Shown here: positions 1 through 13,492 of the stretch, piece by piece
Layout of the letters: each line of letters opens with the position of its first letter
How positions within the stretch are numbered: the stretch's first letter is position 1
From: Labia minor
Taxonomy: Eukaryota; Arthropoda; Insecta; Dermaptera; Spongiphoridae
Reading direction: 5' to 3'
DNA: 64,000 nt
Assembly (NCBI GenBank): GCA_963082975.1
Contig: OY720344.1
Coordinates: 35,146,033-35,210,032, forward strand
The notes under the pieces: generated by a model
Told to the model about the DNA's origin: nothing
The model's input: only the letters and a program-made list of their open reading frames with translations
The model's database searches: none
Translations under genes and position numbers: made by a program

Positions 1-2276
1 TTTTAAATAAGCCATGAATAATTTTTCTTTAAATTTACTTGTTAAGTTTTAATCCTTTAAATAGTATACAATATAACAATCATAAATATAAACTTTCTCT
101 AGTTTTACTTTAGATATTATAAATGTTATAATTTCAAAAGATAATTTTAATTCGATGAAAATGTTGACATAATATAAGTACTTCGAAAAAGATATCGTGT
201 TTTAAATAATAAAAACAAACTGAGAATAAATTATTCATGTCCTCGACGTCGTCGCTTAAGAGTTAAAATTAACGTTGTTAAAAGTTTTTAGACATAAATT
301 TGTGATGGAATCCTTAAAATCTCTTCAATTTATCGATTTTAAAACGAAATTTACACTTATTTTACTTTATTAATAAGAAAAATTATTATTCAATCATTTA
401 CAAATTATTTTTTCTTTATTATATTATATACAAGTATAATATACACTTGGATAAATAATAAATAATTTAGTCATCTAAAACACTAACATGTCATTTTTTT
501 GACCCCTCCAGCTCCTTTTTTTGCTTAAAACTTTTCGGCTCAAAACAAGAAAATGAGGTAGTTAGAACGTGAATGAAAAATATTCTTTCCCGCCAAGTAT
601 TACGGTTCCTTGACCTCACAAGGACAGGCGCCGAATGTTTCATTGATCACCGGCACCAAAAATACTAGACGCGAAATATTTACTCTCATTACAGTTTATT
701 GCCTACATCTAACAAAATGTATTTTAATGTAATTACACACATATATTATAAATCATTTATTATCATTATTATGATTTTTTACTATTATTTAATATCTTTT
801 TATTGTGTTTGAAAACAATTATTATATATAATATAATAATAATTGTTTTAGATATAATTATATATACATAATTATATAATTTTAGATATAATTTATTTCT
901 AACTAGCTTTCATTTTAGTTTTATAATTTTTTTAACTTATTTAGTCTCCCCACAATCATATAAAATTTAAATAATTTTATTTTTTTAATTTAAATACGAT
1001 TTAATTTAAACTTGTAAATCATAATAATTGTTGTACATAAATATTGAATGTTTTTATGGAGATTAAATTCGATTTAATGTTATCCGATATGACCTTAATT
1101 CGCATTGATATTCTCCTAAGATTAGAAGAAACTTATAAATTGCCTCGTCTTCCAACCTAATTCATTTACCGATCCATGTTGCATGAGGTATCTAAATTAG
1201 CTTAATTTGGCTAAAACACTTTTCAAAATAGAGGGAGAGAGAAAGAGAGAGGTTCTAATTATATTCGAATAGTGGATATATTATTAATATAACTTAATTA
1301 ATATATTAATTAATATAACATACATTTATTTTAAATATTCTCAAATAATACGCCTATTTTAAAATTATAATTAAATATACAAATTTTAAGTTTTATAATT
1401 ATTAATTAGTATTAAAATTTTTACAAATTCAAATATTCTAATTTTTAAATTTATATACAATTTAATATTATTTTTTAATTATATCACATCACACAAGAGA
1501 ATTTATTAAAAATAATAATCCTAAAAAGAAACCTACATATTTATAAATTATAATAGAATATTATCATTTGGATTAAAAATAAATTTAAAAAAATTACCCA
1601 ATTTTAAAAAACAAAATTTTAAAACAACTCCCTTATCTCATTTGTCTAAAAGATCATATTATAATCTTTATATAATGAATAAATCAAACTTTTAGAATAA
1701 GTTAAATAATTGAAATGATATTTTAATATTAGACATAAAAATTTAAATATTATAAACATTCTTTGTAAGGAAATTTCTAGAATTATTAATTTTATATTCA
1801 GTGTCGGAAATGAATCAGCTTCTAAAATAAGCCACCAGAGGCGCCACATGGAGCGTTTATTATACATACATACTTACATCTTTATTTTATTCATTTATTC
1901 AAGAAATATATATACAATTATTCTGTATGTTATTTCGGTCCACCTCAGTTTGGGTGGTGACAAAAAAAAAATAGCAAAAACATCCAAAATGTAAACAAAA
2001 AACAAAATAAAAAAAAGAAAAACTTATTTACATATTTACATAATAACTAACACTCTGTAATCAACGACCATAATGTCTCAAATTGAGGGCACACACAATA
2101 TTAGACCCAGAGTATCAGTTTTACATCTTTTCCGATATATACAGAAAATACATCTATATATATATATAAAATTATATTTTCCCCCAGGGTAAAAAAAGTA
2201 AATGTTCCTTTCTAAAGTAGTTAAAGTTCATTTTAATGTTTTTTAGTTGAAATATCTGTTTTTGAATTAAACTTAC
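1..2276. other. Intron of SLC22-like gene, left part
   Basis: AT-rich, low-complexity sequence following the donor at 2276. A somewhat GC-richer patch at about 490-680 and another at 1800-1860 have no coding frame I can support. No RNA gene is visible. Confidence 0.5.
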
Positions 2277-2470
2277 CGATTGGTGAGAAAAAAGCAAATG
2301 ATGCCGCCCGAAATGACACCAGTAAGATAAGACAATTGTTGTACTGGAACTAAAATACTCCGATCGCAGACGAGATTCCATTCCTCGATGATGGAGTCGT
2401 CGTGTTGCCATTCCCAATGGGGACAGGACGTGTTCCCCAAAGGTTGACAATTGTCCAACGCCACCACCAC
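2277..2470 (-). CDS. SLC22-like transporter, internal exon (loop/TM2 region)
   Basis: Internal exon with a clean acceptor (GCCTTAG just before 2470) and a perfect GTAAGT donor after 2277. It encodes 64 full codons plus two bases of an Arg codon. The frame holds the SLC22 signature between the large extracellular loop and TM2: CPHWEW, then EEWNLVCDRS, then a Gln-rich turn and a glycine-spaced helix (YLTGVISGGII) ending near the position of the family's G-x3-D-R-x-G-R motif, here FLTNR. Known family role: polyspecific uptake of organic cations, anions or carnitine at the plasma membrane. The substrate cannot be told from this piece. The usual Asp before the Arg is Asn here. Phase 0 entry fits the exon at 18087. 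Later exons lie left of the window. Confidence 0.8.
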
Positions 2471-3218
2471 CTAAGGCACATAGCGACTTGATAGGTTACT
2501 TAGTCTTAATTGCTTTCCTACAATCTAGACAGGTTTTGCTCACAACAATTTCATTATATGAAATTAAACGGTGCTATTAATAAATTCAAATAGACTAGGC
2601 CTGTGAATGGAATTCACAAGAGAAAATAATAAATTATAGGCTTGTATCTATATATTTATATATCTAACACTGTTTTATTATCATATTAATTTATGTTCTA
2701 AAATTATTTTAATTTATAAATTCCAAGTGAGAAGAACCAAATTGTATACAGTGAAACTCAAAATATACTTAAATATCTTATTTGATATTTTTTTTAAATA
2801 TATACCTTTTTTCATGTTATCAATAATATTTTTTGTTATTCATAAAAAAAAATAATTAAAAATATTAATTTTTTTATTTTAAATAAATGAACGGTTGTCT
2901 GTTTGTAATCTATCTTAAAATTAATTGTATATATGTATTTATAGAAATAATTACTTTTAAAAGAAAAAGTTAAGAATATTTTCAAATTAAGGGCATTTAT
3001 ATAATATCAATAAAATTGAATAAGCTATCCTAAAAAGGATAGTGTAATAAAATACAATTAATATTTAAAGAAATAATATAAACTTCTTAATTATATTATT
3101 ATCAAATAAACCTAATTTTTTGACATTCTATTTAACATTATTTTTGTTTCTAGGTGTGTTATTCATTCAATATCAATAAAGAAAACATTATGTATTACAG
3201 GTTAGTTCATTCTTTTTT

Positions 3219-3620
3219 ACCGACCGACGATAGTAAGGGAGGTATTGTTTTCACACCAAATTTCACATGTGGGTATTTTTACATATCTCCACGAATCATG
3301 CATTTTCTTAACAGAAAAAAGTATTTTTAGCATGATGTCTGTCCGTCTGTCCGTCCGTATAGATGTGTACAGCGTGAACGGCTCAACGGATTTTAATGAA
3401 ATTGGGAGTACCCAGGTCTCTGAGGTCTCCATGACGTCACAGCCAACTCCTACTTATATATTATAAATAAAATAAAATTAAAAATATTTATGTTATATCC
3501 ATATCTGTTTTTTATTGCATTAATAGATACATTTAAATTATTTTAAATTGTTTCTGTAGGTGGAAATTAAATTATTTCAAACCGTCGGTCGGTTCTGAGC
3601 CTGGCCACAGGTCAACTTAT
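3219..3620 (+). repeat. Repeat family A, copy 1 (deleted)
   Basis: Begins with ACCGACCGACGATAG and ends with CCTGGCCACAGGTCAACTTAT. Shares its ends and internal blocks (CACACCAAATTTCACATGTG, TTTTAGCATGATGTCTGTCC, GACGTCA) with copies at 37682, 48421 and 51389. The 11-bp ACCGACCGACG near the left end is the inverse of CGTCGGTCGGT near the right end. It is shorter than copies 2 and 3 because of an internal deletion. No protein coding is visible, so it is probably a non-autonomous transposable element of unknown class. Confidence 0.75.
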
Positions 3621-6331
3621 TTTAATTTGTATTGTTTTTATATTATATTTGAATTACATAAAAAATTAAGTATTAATCAAATTTCAAAAAATATAAATAT
3701 AAATATAATTATATATTTGAAAAAAATGAATTATGTAATAATGTCTTATAGGTATTATCATATTTATATAATATTAATTTAATTACTTATTTAAATTAAA
3801 ATTAAGATATAAGCACATAGAATTTTTCTTTACTTTTTATTTTTCCATTTAAAAAAAAATATATTTAATATCATATATTGATTTTTTTTTATTTTCGTAA
3901 GGTTCAATATAATTTATTATATTTTAAAATGACAAATTCTTTGTTAACATTTATGAATCATCATTTGAATTTTTTAAAAACATGCATATTTTCTGTAAAT
4001 TTAACTTCACATGGTATTAATCATCATTTCAGGACTTAAATGAAAATAATAGATTACACTTTTTATTTTTCTTTAATGATCTTAAGGCGACAATTTTAAG
4101 CCCATGGGAACTATTATTCCTAACGATAATAACATCATATTTGGGTGTCAGAGATTTGTCAAGATTTCTTATCAATAAAACTATATTTAAAAATTAAAAC
4201 ATCTACTATTAGTTTTGTTTGTTACAACAATCCAAGAATATTCAAAATATGATGTTTTTATGAAAATAAAATTAGATAATTAGATTTTTTATTTCGTTAA
4301 TATTGTGTTCTAACCGGAGATAATTGTGATTTTTATTCTTTTTTATTTCTATTTTATTTTCTGTTAATCAAGATGAAGTTAAATGATACAAATAGAAAAA
4401 ATATATATCGAATATATTTTTAAGTAAAATTTATTTTATTATATGATGTAAGAATTTGAAATTATTACTATTGTGGATAGTTTATAGCCAAAATATGGGT
4501 CTACTTCTATATTAATTGTCTTATATAAGCTTATTATCATACATAATACTTGTTTGAATTGAATTTAGTAAATACCCTCTTGGATTGTTTAAACAGATTG
4601 TATTGTAGTACTACAATTAAATATATGTTACATAGTATTCTCTCATTATAAAATCTTTATCATTTATAATCCCAACTAGATAATAAAAATGATATTGAAT
4701 GATTTACAATAAGTCTATTTCAGGAATATTGTTAGGTATTTATATGAGGTTTAAAATCTGTATAATAAAATTCGTCACCTGATTTATAATGGTTTTTATT
4801 AACTTTAAAAAAAAATCAAATAATATTTTTTTAGAGATTAAATAATATTTCTTTATCGAATTATTTTGTTTCTATCCATTATTAAAAACTAAAGAGCGAT
4901 AATTAATAATAAATTAAGTAAATTATAAAAATTATCCTTATCAGATGTGTATAAAAAGAAATTATAGGTTATTAAAAACTATTCCTTGGTGAAATGTAGT
5001 TAATTCAGCCATGAACTTGTAAGTTACAATGACTTTAGGAAAGAAAAATATATTTGTATATAAATGGAGGTCATTCCTATCAAAGATAAAATAAATCAGT
5101 CAAGATCATACTAATTTGTAAAACAATGAATTATATGAATCCACATCAAATGAGCAAAAAAAAAATACTAATTATTTAAGACATTTTCAATGAACAAATA
5201 CAATTATTCTCATTAAACTATTTTCAAATTTATTTAATTTTTAACGAGTTAAAAAAAGGAAGAATTTTTTTTTTAAATCTTGTACGAAATAATAATAATA
5301 ATTCGGCTCTGCAGATAACTTCATTGTGATTTTAGTTGTGTTGTTTATTTGATTCTGGAGTCAGACTGGAATGATATAGATCAGAATGTTAATAGAAACA
5401 AACACGAGAAGGGTCAATTGAGAGGACAAGGCTAAGCAAATATCAGAGACTAATTAATTTCATTTTCAACTTCAATAAAATTTTTAGAAAAAAATAAAAT
5501 TGAATTGTTGCCAGCCATAAATTAAATTTTTAGGCAAACTGTATAATTAACATAAAAATATATACTTACTTAATTAAATATTACATATATTTTTTAAAAT
5601 TTAATTTACAAATTGTTTGTGAATTCAACACATGAATAATTAATTTTAAATGTATTTTTGTATTACCTGGAAGTGATTGTAATTAAAATTAATATTATCT
5701 TTGAAAAAATTAAAAAAAGACCAAATTTTAGAAAATGTAAACATGAATTAAATCATTGTTAATTAACTCTTAATATATTGTTCTTGTTAAGTATATTTAT
5801 TTTTGTACACTTAATTCTAAAATAACAGATTTTATTATTTATGCATAACCACTTGTATCGAGCTGTTATTCATATTTGATGATTAATGGATGTTGAAATG
5901 AAAATAAAAGCCGATAAAGAAATGAGAAATATATACCTAGATGGAAGTATATTTATGAATAAGGATATTATCCTTTAATAAAACACAACAACAATTTCAC
6001 CCTGAATTTAATTGTCATTTTCCTATGATTTTTCTAAAGTTTAACTTGTTTCCTTTAAAAGGAAAATAACCTACGATAGAACATTCTAGTATAAGTTTAA
6101 TTGATATAATATTATTATAATTGTAAAATGGTCACTTTTAAGTTACTTGACATTTCATTTGAATATGTAAATTGAAATTTGATGTTTTTTTTTACATCTT
6201 TTAATCTACATCTTTATTAATCATCCATTTAAAATCACCGAAATATAGTATACATTTAAATATATAGTAGGTATTTTACTTTTCAACTATTAAAAGAAAA
6301 GAAAATGAAATAAATTTATAAAAAAAAAATA

Positions 6332-6488
6332 AGCTGGAGTGTCTCCACTCGACTATCTCGCAATTTGAATTGGATTAAATAACATAATATATTATATTTA
6401 AATTAAATTTAATTAATTATAAATTATAAATAATAAATATTAAACCAGCGCATGTTTGGCTTTTTATTGATGGCTTACGAGATAGTAA
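6332..6488 (+). repeat. Short TIR element, family B, copy 1
   Basis: Roughly 155 bp beginning AGCTGGAGTGTCTCCACTCG and ending ACGAGATAGTA. Nearly identical for about 140 bp to 25318-25460. ACTATCTCGC near the left end and CGAGATAGT at the right end are inverted, suggesting a MITE-like element. This copy looks like an internal deletion derivative of the longer one at 25318-25951. Confidence 0.65.
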
Positions 6489-7126
6489 TAATCAATTATT
6501 GAAAAAAAATATTATACTCCTGTACTCTTGTAGTATATATTTTTATAGATTAATTCATAAAGTTTAATTTAAAATATAAAATTTGATTACACTATTTGAA
6601 CTGGTTCAAGTGATTCATGTAAAATTAATTTAGTTAAATCTAATTTAATTCATTAGCCAGATTTTAAGTATCATCAAATTTTATAATTTAACTGTGGTCC
6701 CCTTCCTTGCATTCTCACTCACTTTATCACTTTATCACTTCACCTTATCTATTAATTTGCTTCACTTGTCTATTGGCAAAAGCGCTCTTTGAATTTATAA
6801 ATTATTTCAAAATTATTTTCGTATTTCAATTTGAATGTCTGAACATTATTTATATATTTTTTATTCTTCCATGAGATATAAATTAATTTAATTAGCAGAA
6901 ACTCTAATAAATATAATGGTTATAGAGTAAAGAATGTCTTTTATGTTTCAATGTCAATGACTTTATTATTTAAGTAAATATATCTTTAAAATGGTTTGTA
7001 TAATTATTAATTCCTAAATTAGTAAAGAAATTTTCGTAAAACACTGAAAATAATCTTATAATTACGAATGAGGCATCTCCAAAATCATTTGATAACTAAA
7101 TTAATGTTTAATTAAAAAATAAACTA

Positions 7127-7638
7127 GTAAGTTGTTCGGAAAGTAATTTCATTTTTTTTCTAAAACAGAAAGTCAATTTTCGTCTAATGATTAAAAAAAT
7201 AAAAAACTGATCCAGATGATTTTTTTAACCACTGACTTTATCGTGCCTTTATCAGTTTCAACCGACCTTCCAGAACTTGGAGAATCTTCGACATCAAAAT
7301 TGCCGGATCCAAATTTTGCAAACCATTCTGACATTGATGTATTGTCAAAATATCTTCTATTTCTATATACACATCCGTTAATTTCTTTCTGGCTTGAACA
7401 GCATTTTAACCTTTTCTATAGGAAAAAAGTAAAATATGTTGAAAATACTGCTTATTGCTCTTATATTTAAAATGACACCAACCATAAAACTACTGCGTAG
7501 ATTCAATTGAACTTTTCCATATACAAGCATTCCTATATCAGCTCTCCAAACATAATTATGTGGTATGAAGTTGTGTTCGAAAAAATATAATTAAATCCTT
7601 TTAGTGGAAAAAACAAAATTACTTTCCGAACAACCTAA
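7127..7638 (-). mobile_element. Internally deleted mariner element
   Basis: About 512 bp between TA dinucleotides at 7125-7126 and 7639-7640, with inverted ends sharing GTTGTTCGGAAAGTAATTT. On the minus strand roughly 50 codons (about 7360-7215) stay open and read like the second helix-turn-helix region of a mariner transposase: SEWFAKFGSGNFDVED, then PSSGRSVETD. The catalytic domain is missing and upstream frames carry stops, so this is a dead copy that could only have been moved in trans. Confidence 0.75.
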
Positions 7639-8529
7639 TATAAACGAGCTTTAGAAAAATCCTTATTAAGAAATTAAGAGTGTTTAACAAAAAAATTGAT
7701 TTCTAGATATTTTGAATAGGAATATAAATGTATTGATTATCTTTAAAATATTATCAAGTAGATTATATAAGAGATCATAATTTGGCATTAGAATAGGGAA
7801 TATATTAATAAAATAAATTAAATTAATTTTTAATCTATAGAATCATAATAGTGATTTAGGACAGATTAAAAATTTGTTAAATTGTTAAATTCTATGCATT
7901 GTAGATAAATAGACATTATTTTGTATCTAGCTATATAGCTACTAAATAATTAGAAAATAAACCTATATAAAATATACATGATTATACCAAATTTTACGAG
8001 TATAGTTAGCTTACTGTTTATAGTCCAGATCCACTGAACTTTTAAGGCCGGGGATCGTATAGGGCTTGGTACATTTAGATTTTTAATTAAATAATAAATA
8101 ATTAATTTAAAATAAATTGTCCCTAAAAATATAGATAGACGTGTGAATAAGAGGATAAATTTCTTCTTTATTAATACACACACAAATAGTATTCACTGTG
8201 AAATATTGTATTATTATTATTATACATTTTATATCGATCTGAAATACTCCAATTAATTTAAAATAAAAATAATTTGTTTGAATAATTATTAAATGAATGT
8301 ATCAGTACATAGTTTTTTTTTAATAATATAGGGAACAAACTTTCATTTAATAGTAAAACGTTTCAAGGACTCACAGTTGAGAAAAGAAATGTTAATTCAT
8401 TGATTTGTAATCTATTTATATACATATATAGTAAAACTAGAATTATGTCATAGTATATTATGATAATATACTATCAAAATATTCGATAATATAGAAAGCT
8501 ATTTGTCAACATTTCAAATAATTATATAT

Positions 8530-8800
8530 AATTTATTAGAGGCCACGATCCAGCCTTGTTGATATTGCAGTTGACCCAAGTTAAACAACGTAAAACGAGC
8601 TGGGTTGTGATGATAATCCAGTTGGGCCTTTTGAATTATCTTCTGGAAGTTATCTTACTGGAAAAGGGTAAATTCCGATTGGTGTTACGCTATCCAAGAG
8701 TTGTTGTTTTGTTACTGGAGGGATTCGAAGAGTACGCTACACTATCGCGATTAAATCTTGAGTTAAGCATTAATCTAACGAAACTGTATACCTCGGATAT
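8530..8800. other. Unexplained GC-richer islet
   Basis: A distinctly less AT-rich stretch inside the intron. One plus-strand frame stays open for about 100 codons (8556-8861) but its product is Leu/Val-rich without a recognisable motif. A second frame reads briefly as GCDDNPVGPFELSSGSYL before stops. Possibly a decayed mobile-element coding fragment. No family assigned. Confidence 0.25.
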
Positions 8801-9341
8801 ATATATATATATTTTTTTTTGTCAAAAAGGAATTAATTATAAGCAACGTTCGAAGCATTAAATATACGATATGGTTCCATTTTCAATTTGTCCTAGGTTA
8901 ATTAATGTTTCTCAATATTGAAATTTGAATGATATAAATATGAAATTTAAATACATGGCAAAAACAATTTTATTTTGTATATTTTTTCATAATTGATAGT
9001 AAACATAATCAAGAGCAATCAATTTGATTAAAAATATACCTCTATATATAAGTTTTTTTATTTATTAAAATATCAAGGATATTTAAAAATTAGAATAAAA
9101 ATATATATATATAAAATATATGCCAAAAATGTAATTTATCAACGGTTCATGAAAAGTTTTTTAATAAAAAAAATTAATACAATTATAAATATTAAAAAAT
9201 AATTGGAAAGAATGTTTTTTTTTTAAAATTCATATTTATTAAATTAAAAAATTGGTTTATTTATAGCGAGACCAATTGGGAAGGGACTAATTAGTCGTCC
9301 AAGATTTCGATGGACGTGGACAATATAAACGGGTGATAATA

Positions 9342-9690
9342 CGAGGGTGGGTCAATAAGTTCGTGACTTTTGAATTTCCTGTCTCTTAAATGAAAAGACA
9401 AGACTATAACTGTCAGCAGGCAACTATCGAAATTTGAACTATCTGGGTTTTTTAGTTTTTGTTTGTTATCCATTAATAGCAGACTACTTCATGATTTGAT
9501 GAAAAAATGAAAATAAAATGAATTTCCAAGAAAATCCATGAATTAGAATGCGATTTGCTCCCTCATCCGCTCTATTCTCCGGATTTATCTCCGAGTAACT
9601 ATTTCTTTTTTCTAAACCTGAAGAAATGGCTCGGCGGAAATAGAATTGACTCCAACGATGAATTCATTTCACATACAAATAAAAAATTTT
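9342..9690 (+). mobile_element. Mariner relic with C-terminal transposase fragment
   Basis: A mariner-type left end (CGAGGGTGGGTCAATAAGTT) follows a TA at 9340-9341. Around 9558-9672 the plus strand reads LPHPLYSPDLSPSNYF and then LNLKKWLGGNRIDSNDEFI. This is the end of a mariner DDE domain in which the usual final catalytic Asp (SPSD) has become Asn. Everything between the left end and this block is deleted or unrecognisable, and no matching right terminus is visible, so the right boundary is approximate. Confidence 0.7.
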
Positions 9691-11011
9691 GAGTCAGGTA
9701 AATAAATAAAACGTTTTTTCAATTATTTAGTATATTCAGATAATAATGATAGAATATATATAATATAATGATTGTTTTAAATGAAGGGAAAAAAGAAACA
9801 AAAAAATCTTCACCATTTTTGTGTTATATTTAATCTAAATTATTATTATTCTTAAATATATTCAATAAATGACAAGATTTATTAATTATTTTATAAAAAT
9901 ATCATAATAAAAAAGTCATTATTAATAATTATAAATTATTTAATCTGAACTTAAATAAATTTTCTATATCTACCATTTTTACATTTTATGAAATAGATGG
10001 AAAATGCATATCTTATATTTTGGCCCTGATGTGGATATTGCAGAATTATATATATTTTCCATTGACAGTAGATGGACGGATTCTAATATCCTTGGAATGC
10101 TATTGATATATGACCTTTGCGAAATGCGATTGGCGGTCAACCAGGTGTATCGATGATATCAATCGTTTTCAAATTAAAATAAGATCAAATGAACATATAA
10201 AATCGAAGAATATATATAATATATACTTTTATAAACAATTCCATTGTATGTAGAAAATCATTTACAACGCAAAAAATTTAAAATAAATTGATAAAATTTC
10301 AATAAACATATAAAAGATGGGAAAAAGATAAAAAACATATAAAAATGTTGATACATTTAAAATTTAATATGTCTTATCAATTATTGCTAAATATCAAATG
10401 ATCTGATGACCTAAAATGCCAAGGATATTAGTAAGATTTAAAGTTGAAATTTATCATCAGTGGTTGATTGTTTTGATGACGAAACAGTGGTTAGACAAAA
10501 AGATAATATTCTGATTAGTTTTATTTCTAAGACAAAAATTAATTTCTTAGAAACACATGAATATTAAAAGAGAAGTCCCCCTCCCAAGTACTTAGAATAC
10601 GGGTATTTGAATAAATATTATCATATTTCAATTGTATGGGTATTGTATTTATTTTATAAAACAAAAATGTGTGTTAAATTAATACAAAAAAAAAACAAAC
10701 GTATTATAAATTTAAATAATTTTGAAATATTAAATTTCCAAACAATGAAAGATATTTAATTTACATATAATTAGATAAAACCAATCAAATATTTTATTTT
10801 TTACATACAATAAAACATTCACCATAATTTAATAAACATTAAACTAGTTTTGGATATATATTTTAATAATATTTTGACTATGATCTAAATAATTAGTTGA
10901 AAATAATATTGAATAGATATGTACTTATATTTTATGAATAAGTTTTCGATTAAGATCTTGTTTATTTTCATTTACGATTTATCAAATACTTAATGAGTTT
11001 CTAGAACAAAG

Positions 11012-11038
<27 letters not shown>
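11012..11038. repeat. (AT)n microsatellite
   Basis: Uninterrupted alternating A/T run of about 27 bp. Confidence 0.9.
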
Positions 11039-11043
<5 letters not shown>

Positions 11044-11584
11044 CAATAACTGTTTAGTATAAGTTCATTATCACTCCTAAATTGATATTTAATTTAAAAT
11101 TAAAAATCTGTAAAATTATATCGCTTTATATTTTTTATTGACTTTTAAAAAAAAAGTTTTTCAGAATTTCAATTACATTAATACATTATAATAAAAATAC
11201 CATAAATTCATTTAAAATATACAAGTAAACCTCTTGCATTCCGTAGTTATATTCTCTGATAAGAAATATGTCGATATATGCATAAGGATGTTCAGAGGGT
11301 AGTGTTTACCGAAAAAATTTATCATCAAAATTTATTCCAATGATAGTATTATTTATTTATTATGAGAAATCTTCTTATATATATTATTATTTTTTTTTTC
11401 GTCTTATATAATGTACCAATTATTTTATATTGAAATATATTTTTTCATATTAGAAAAATTGAAAAAATTTCAAACACATGAACACTTATTTTATAATTAT
11501 AGAATTATTAAATTTGATCTTTTATTTATATTCTTCTATTTAGCAATTAATAATAATAATGTTTTGTGGTATAAATATTTTTAG

Positions 11585-11780
11585 GGAGGGAAGAAAGAAT
11601 TTTGGGGTAATCGGAATGTCTATTGGAAAAAAGATTGAAAATAAATTGGGAGTGGGATTTATTGTCTGAAGAAAAAAGCACCATGAAGATTGTAGGGTGC
11701 TTTTCAAAAGAAAAAAAAAATTTGGAGAGATTTATTGTGTGAAGAGGAGAGGAGAGGAGAGATTTCCAAAAAAAAAAAAA
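11585..11780. repeat. Purine-rich tract
   Basis: Nearly all A/G over long stretches, including repeated GAGGAGAGGAGAG and several poly-A runs. Low-complexity DNA with no coding frame. Confidence 0.6.
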
Positions 11781-12132
11781 TAAAAAAAATAATACAAATT
11801 AGTGACAGTATGAAATTTATTAAAATAAATCTAAACAAAATTTAAAAATCTTTTTAGAAAAAAATAGTTTCTTCTCCGAGTTTGATAGAATAAGTGAATT
11901 GGGAATTTATTAAAATTTAATAAAAAAGACTTTGAAAAAAAACAAGAAAGAAAGAAGGGGAAATTATCTTCTAGTCAAAGTAAATTATAAATATTTAATA
12001 TAATAGTCTATATAGATATCAAATTACGTTAATGACAATCATTAAAAATTTAATTAATATATATATATATACTAGCTGCTCCGAGCGCCTTCGGCGCTCT
12101 CCACACCTAGACAGGGGCTCCGCCCCCTGTAC

Positions 12133-12665
12133 CCCCCTGAGTGTCCCTATTCTGAGCTATAACCATCTAACCCTGTCCCATCTCTGTCACGTTCCTTCCT
12201 ACATTGTCCACCCTGTTCACAATTGGTCTTCCACACGGACGTTTTCCAATCGAACTCCCCACCAATATATTTTTCCTCTCCCATTCTAGCCATGTGCCCT
12301 GACGATCCCAGCCTTCTCTATTTTATGACCTATATCTAGAGATGCATAGAGGTCATGCAATTCCTTGTTATGCAGTCTCCGCTATTCCCCCGGTGTCCTC
12401 ATCTTTCTTTGGCCCATAAATGCTGGGAAGAATCCTATTCTCAAATACTCTGAATCTACTCTCATCTCCCAGGGTTATATAATACAACAGAAAAAATAAT
12501 TGTTTTATATATTTTAATTTTGATCCCCTTTGATAATAATTTCCCGATTGCAACATCGATTTAAATTCTTTGCAAATATTATTCGCTCTGGTACTAATTA
12601 TTTTTCATTATCACTATTAATTTCAAACCCCATTACTTTTCCTGCCTCGATTATTTTTTTATGCT
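12133..12665 (-). pseudogene. LINE reverse transcriptase C-terminal fragment (in H1)
   Basis: On the minus strand the decayed frame reads LGDESRFRVFENRIL, then SIYGPKKDEDTG, typical of the region after the polymerase core of arthropod non-LTR retrotransposons (usually FERKILRRIYGP). A shifted frame further on holds the GHLARM-like block. Frameshifts and stops make it non-functional. The LINE part stops abruptly near 12133, where the Helitron-like 3' end begins, at the same place as in the copy at 43.2 kb. Confidence 0.7.
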
Positions 12666-12935
12666 ACTTTAAATGTTATTAATTTATTAAAAAAAAAACA
12701 AAGTAAACAAAATAAAAATAAAATATAAAGAGATTAGCATAACACTAAACTACTATAAAAATAATATTAAAAAATATATATTAAAATCTTACGTGAAAAT
12801 TCAATTATGAGATCAAATTTTCTTAATTAAAATGATTTACTCACATAATCTTAAAAATTAATAGTATTAAAGCCGTAATGTGAATGTTTTCAAAGTTTAA
12901 AAGGCCAATAAGATCAATTGAGATATTGTAAATAT

Positions 12936-12938
<3 letters not shown>

Positions 12939-12969
<31 letters not shown>
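12939..12969. repeat. (AT)n microsatellite
   Basis: Uninterrupted alternating A/T run of about 30 bp inside H1. Confidence 0.9.
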
Positions 12970-12976
<7 letters not shown>

Positions 12977-13261
12977 TTAAATTAATAAAAATAATTTATA
13001 GTTACAACTCAATAGTCGTTGATTTTGAGAACTCGACTTACACTCAATGCTTGCTTTTATACCCTATAGTGGACGCTGGGGGTCGCAATTTGGGTTTTCC
13101 CAATAAGAGAAAGCAGATTCCCCTACATGGCCTCCCCTCCGAGCCCCTAGTAGGGATTAATTTAATTATTTATTATATTTTAAAGGAACAAATCGAAAAA
13201 ATATTCAAATTTTATATATAGTTTTTTATATATGTTTATTTATGCAGAAAAAATTAATTGA

Positions 13262-13375
13262 CATAATTATTAATTTAATAAAATAAAATTTAATAATAAA
13301 ATTTAATTTAATAAAATAAAATTATTTAATAAAAATTAATTTAATAAAATAAAATTATTTAATAGAAATTAATAA
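13262..13375. repeat. AT-rich minisatellite-like repeat
   Basis: Repeated TTTAATAAAATAAAATTA-type units in imperfect tandem, inside H1. Confidence 0.6.
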
Positions 13376-13404
13376 ATTTGTAAAAAAAATATATAATACT
13401 TAAA

Positions 13405-13492
13405 AAAAAATGTGCCTTTGCAAGTTTCGAACTAAGAGTGCAAAGTCATAAGATAACGCCTTAGACCGTTGACCCATGAAACAATTTTGTTC
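13405..13492 (-). repeat. tRNA-like / SINE-head sequence
   Basis: On the minus strand TGGGTCAACGG resembles a Pol III A box. About 40 bases on, AGTTCGAAACT resembles a B box, and the stretch ends in a run of T (13413-13405) like a Pol III terminator. The acceptor arms do not pair, so this is not a working tRNA. It is best read as a tRNA-derived SINE head or pseudogene carried in H1. Confidence 0.35.

Noticed and set aside
1832..1845. CTCF-like motif CCACCAGAGGCGCC
   Set aside because: Only part of the consensus fits, and a single short motif in 64 kb is expected by chance.
3217..3466. Overlapping frames of 71-73 codons on both strands
   Set aside because: Both fall in repeat family A, whose other copies do not conserve the frame.
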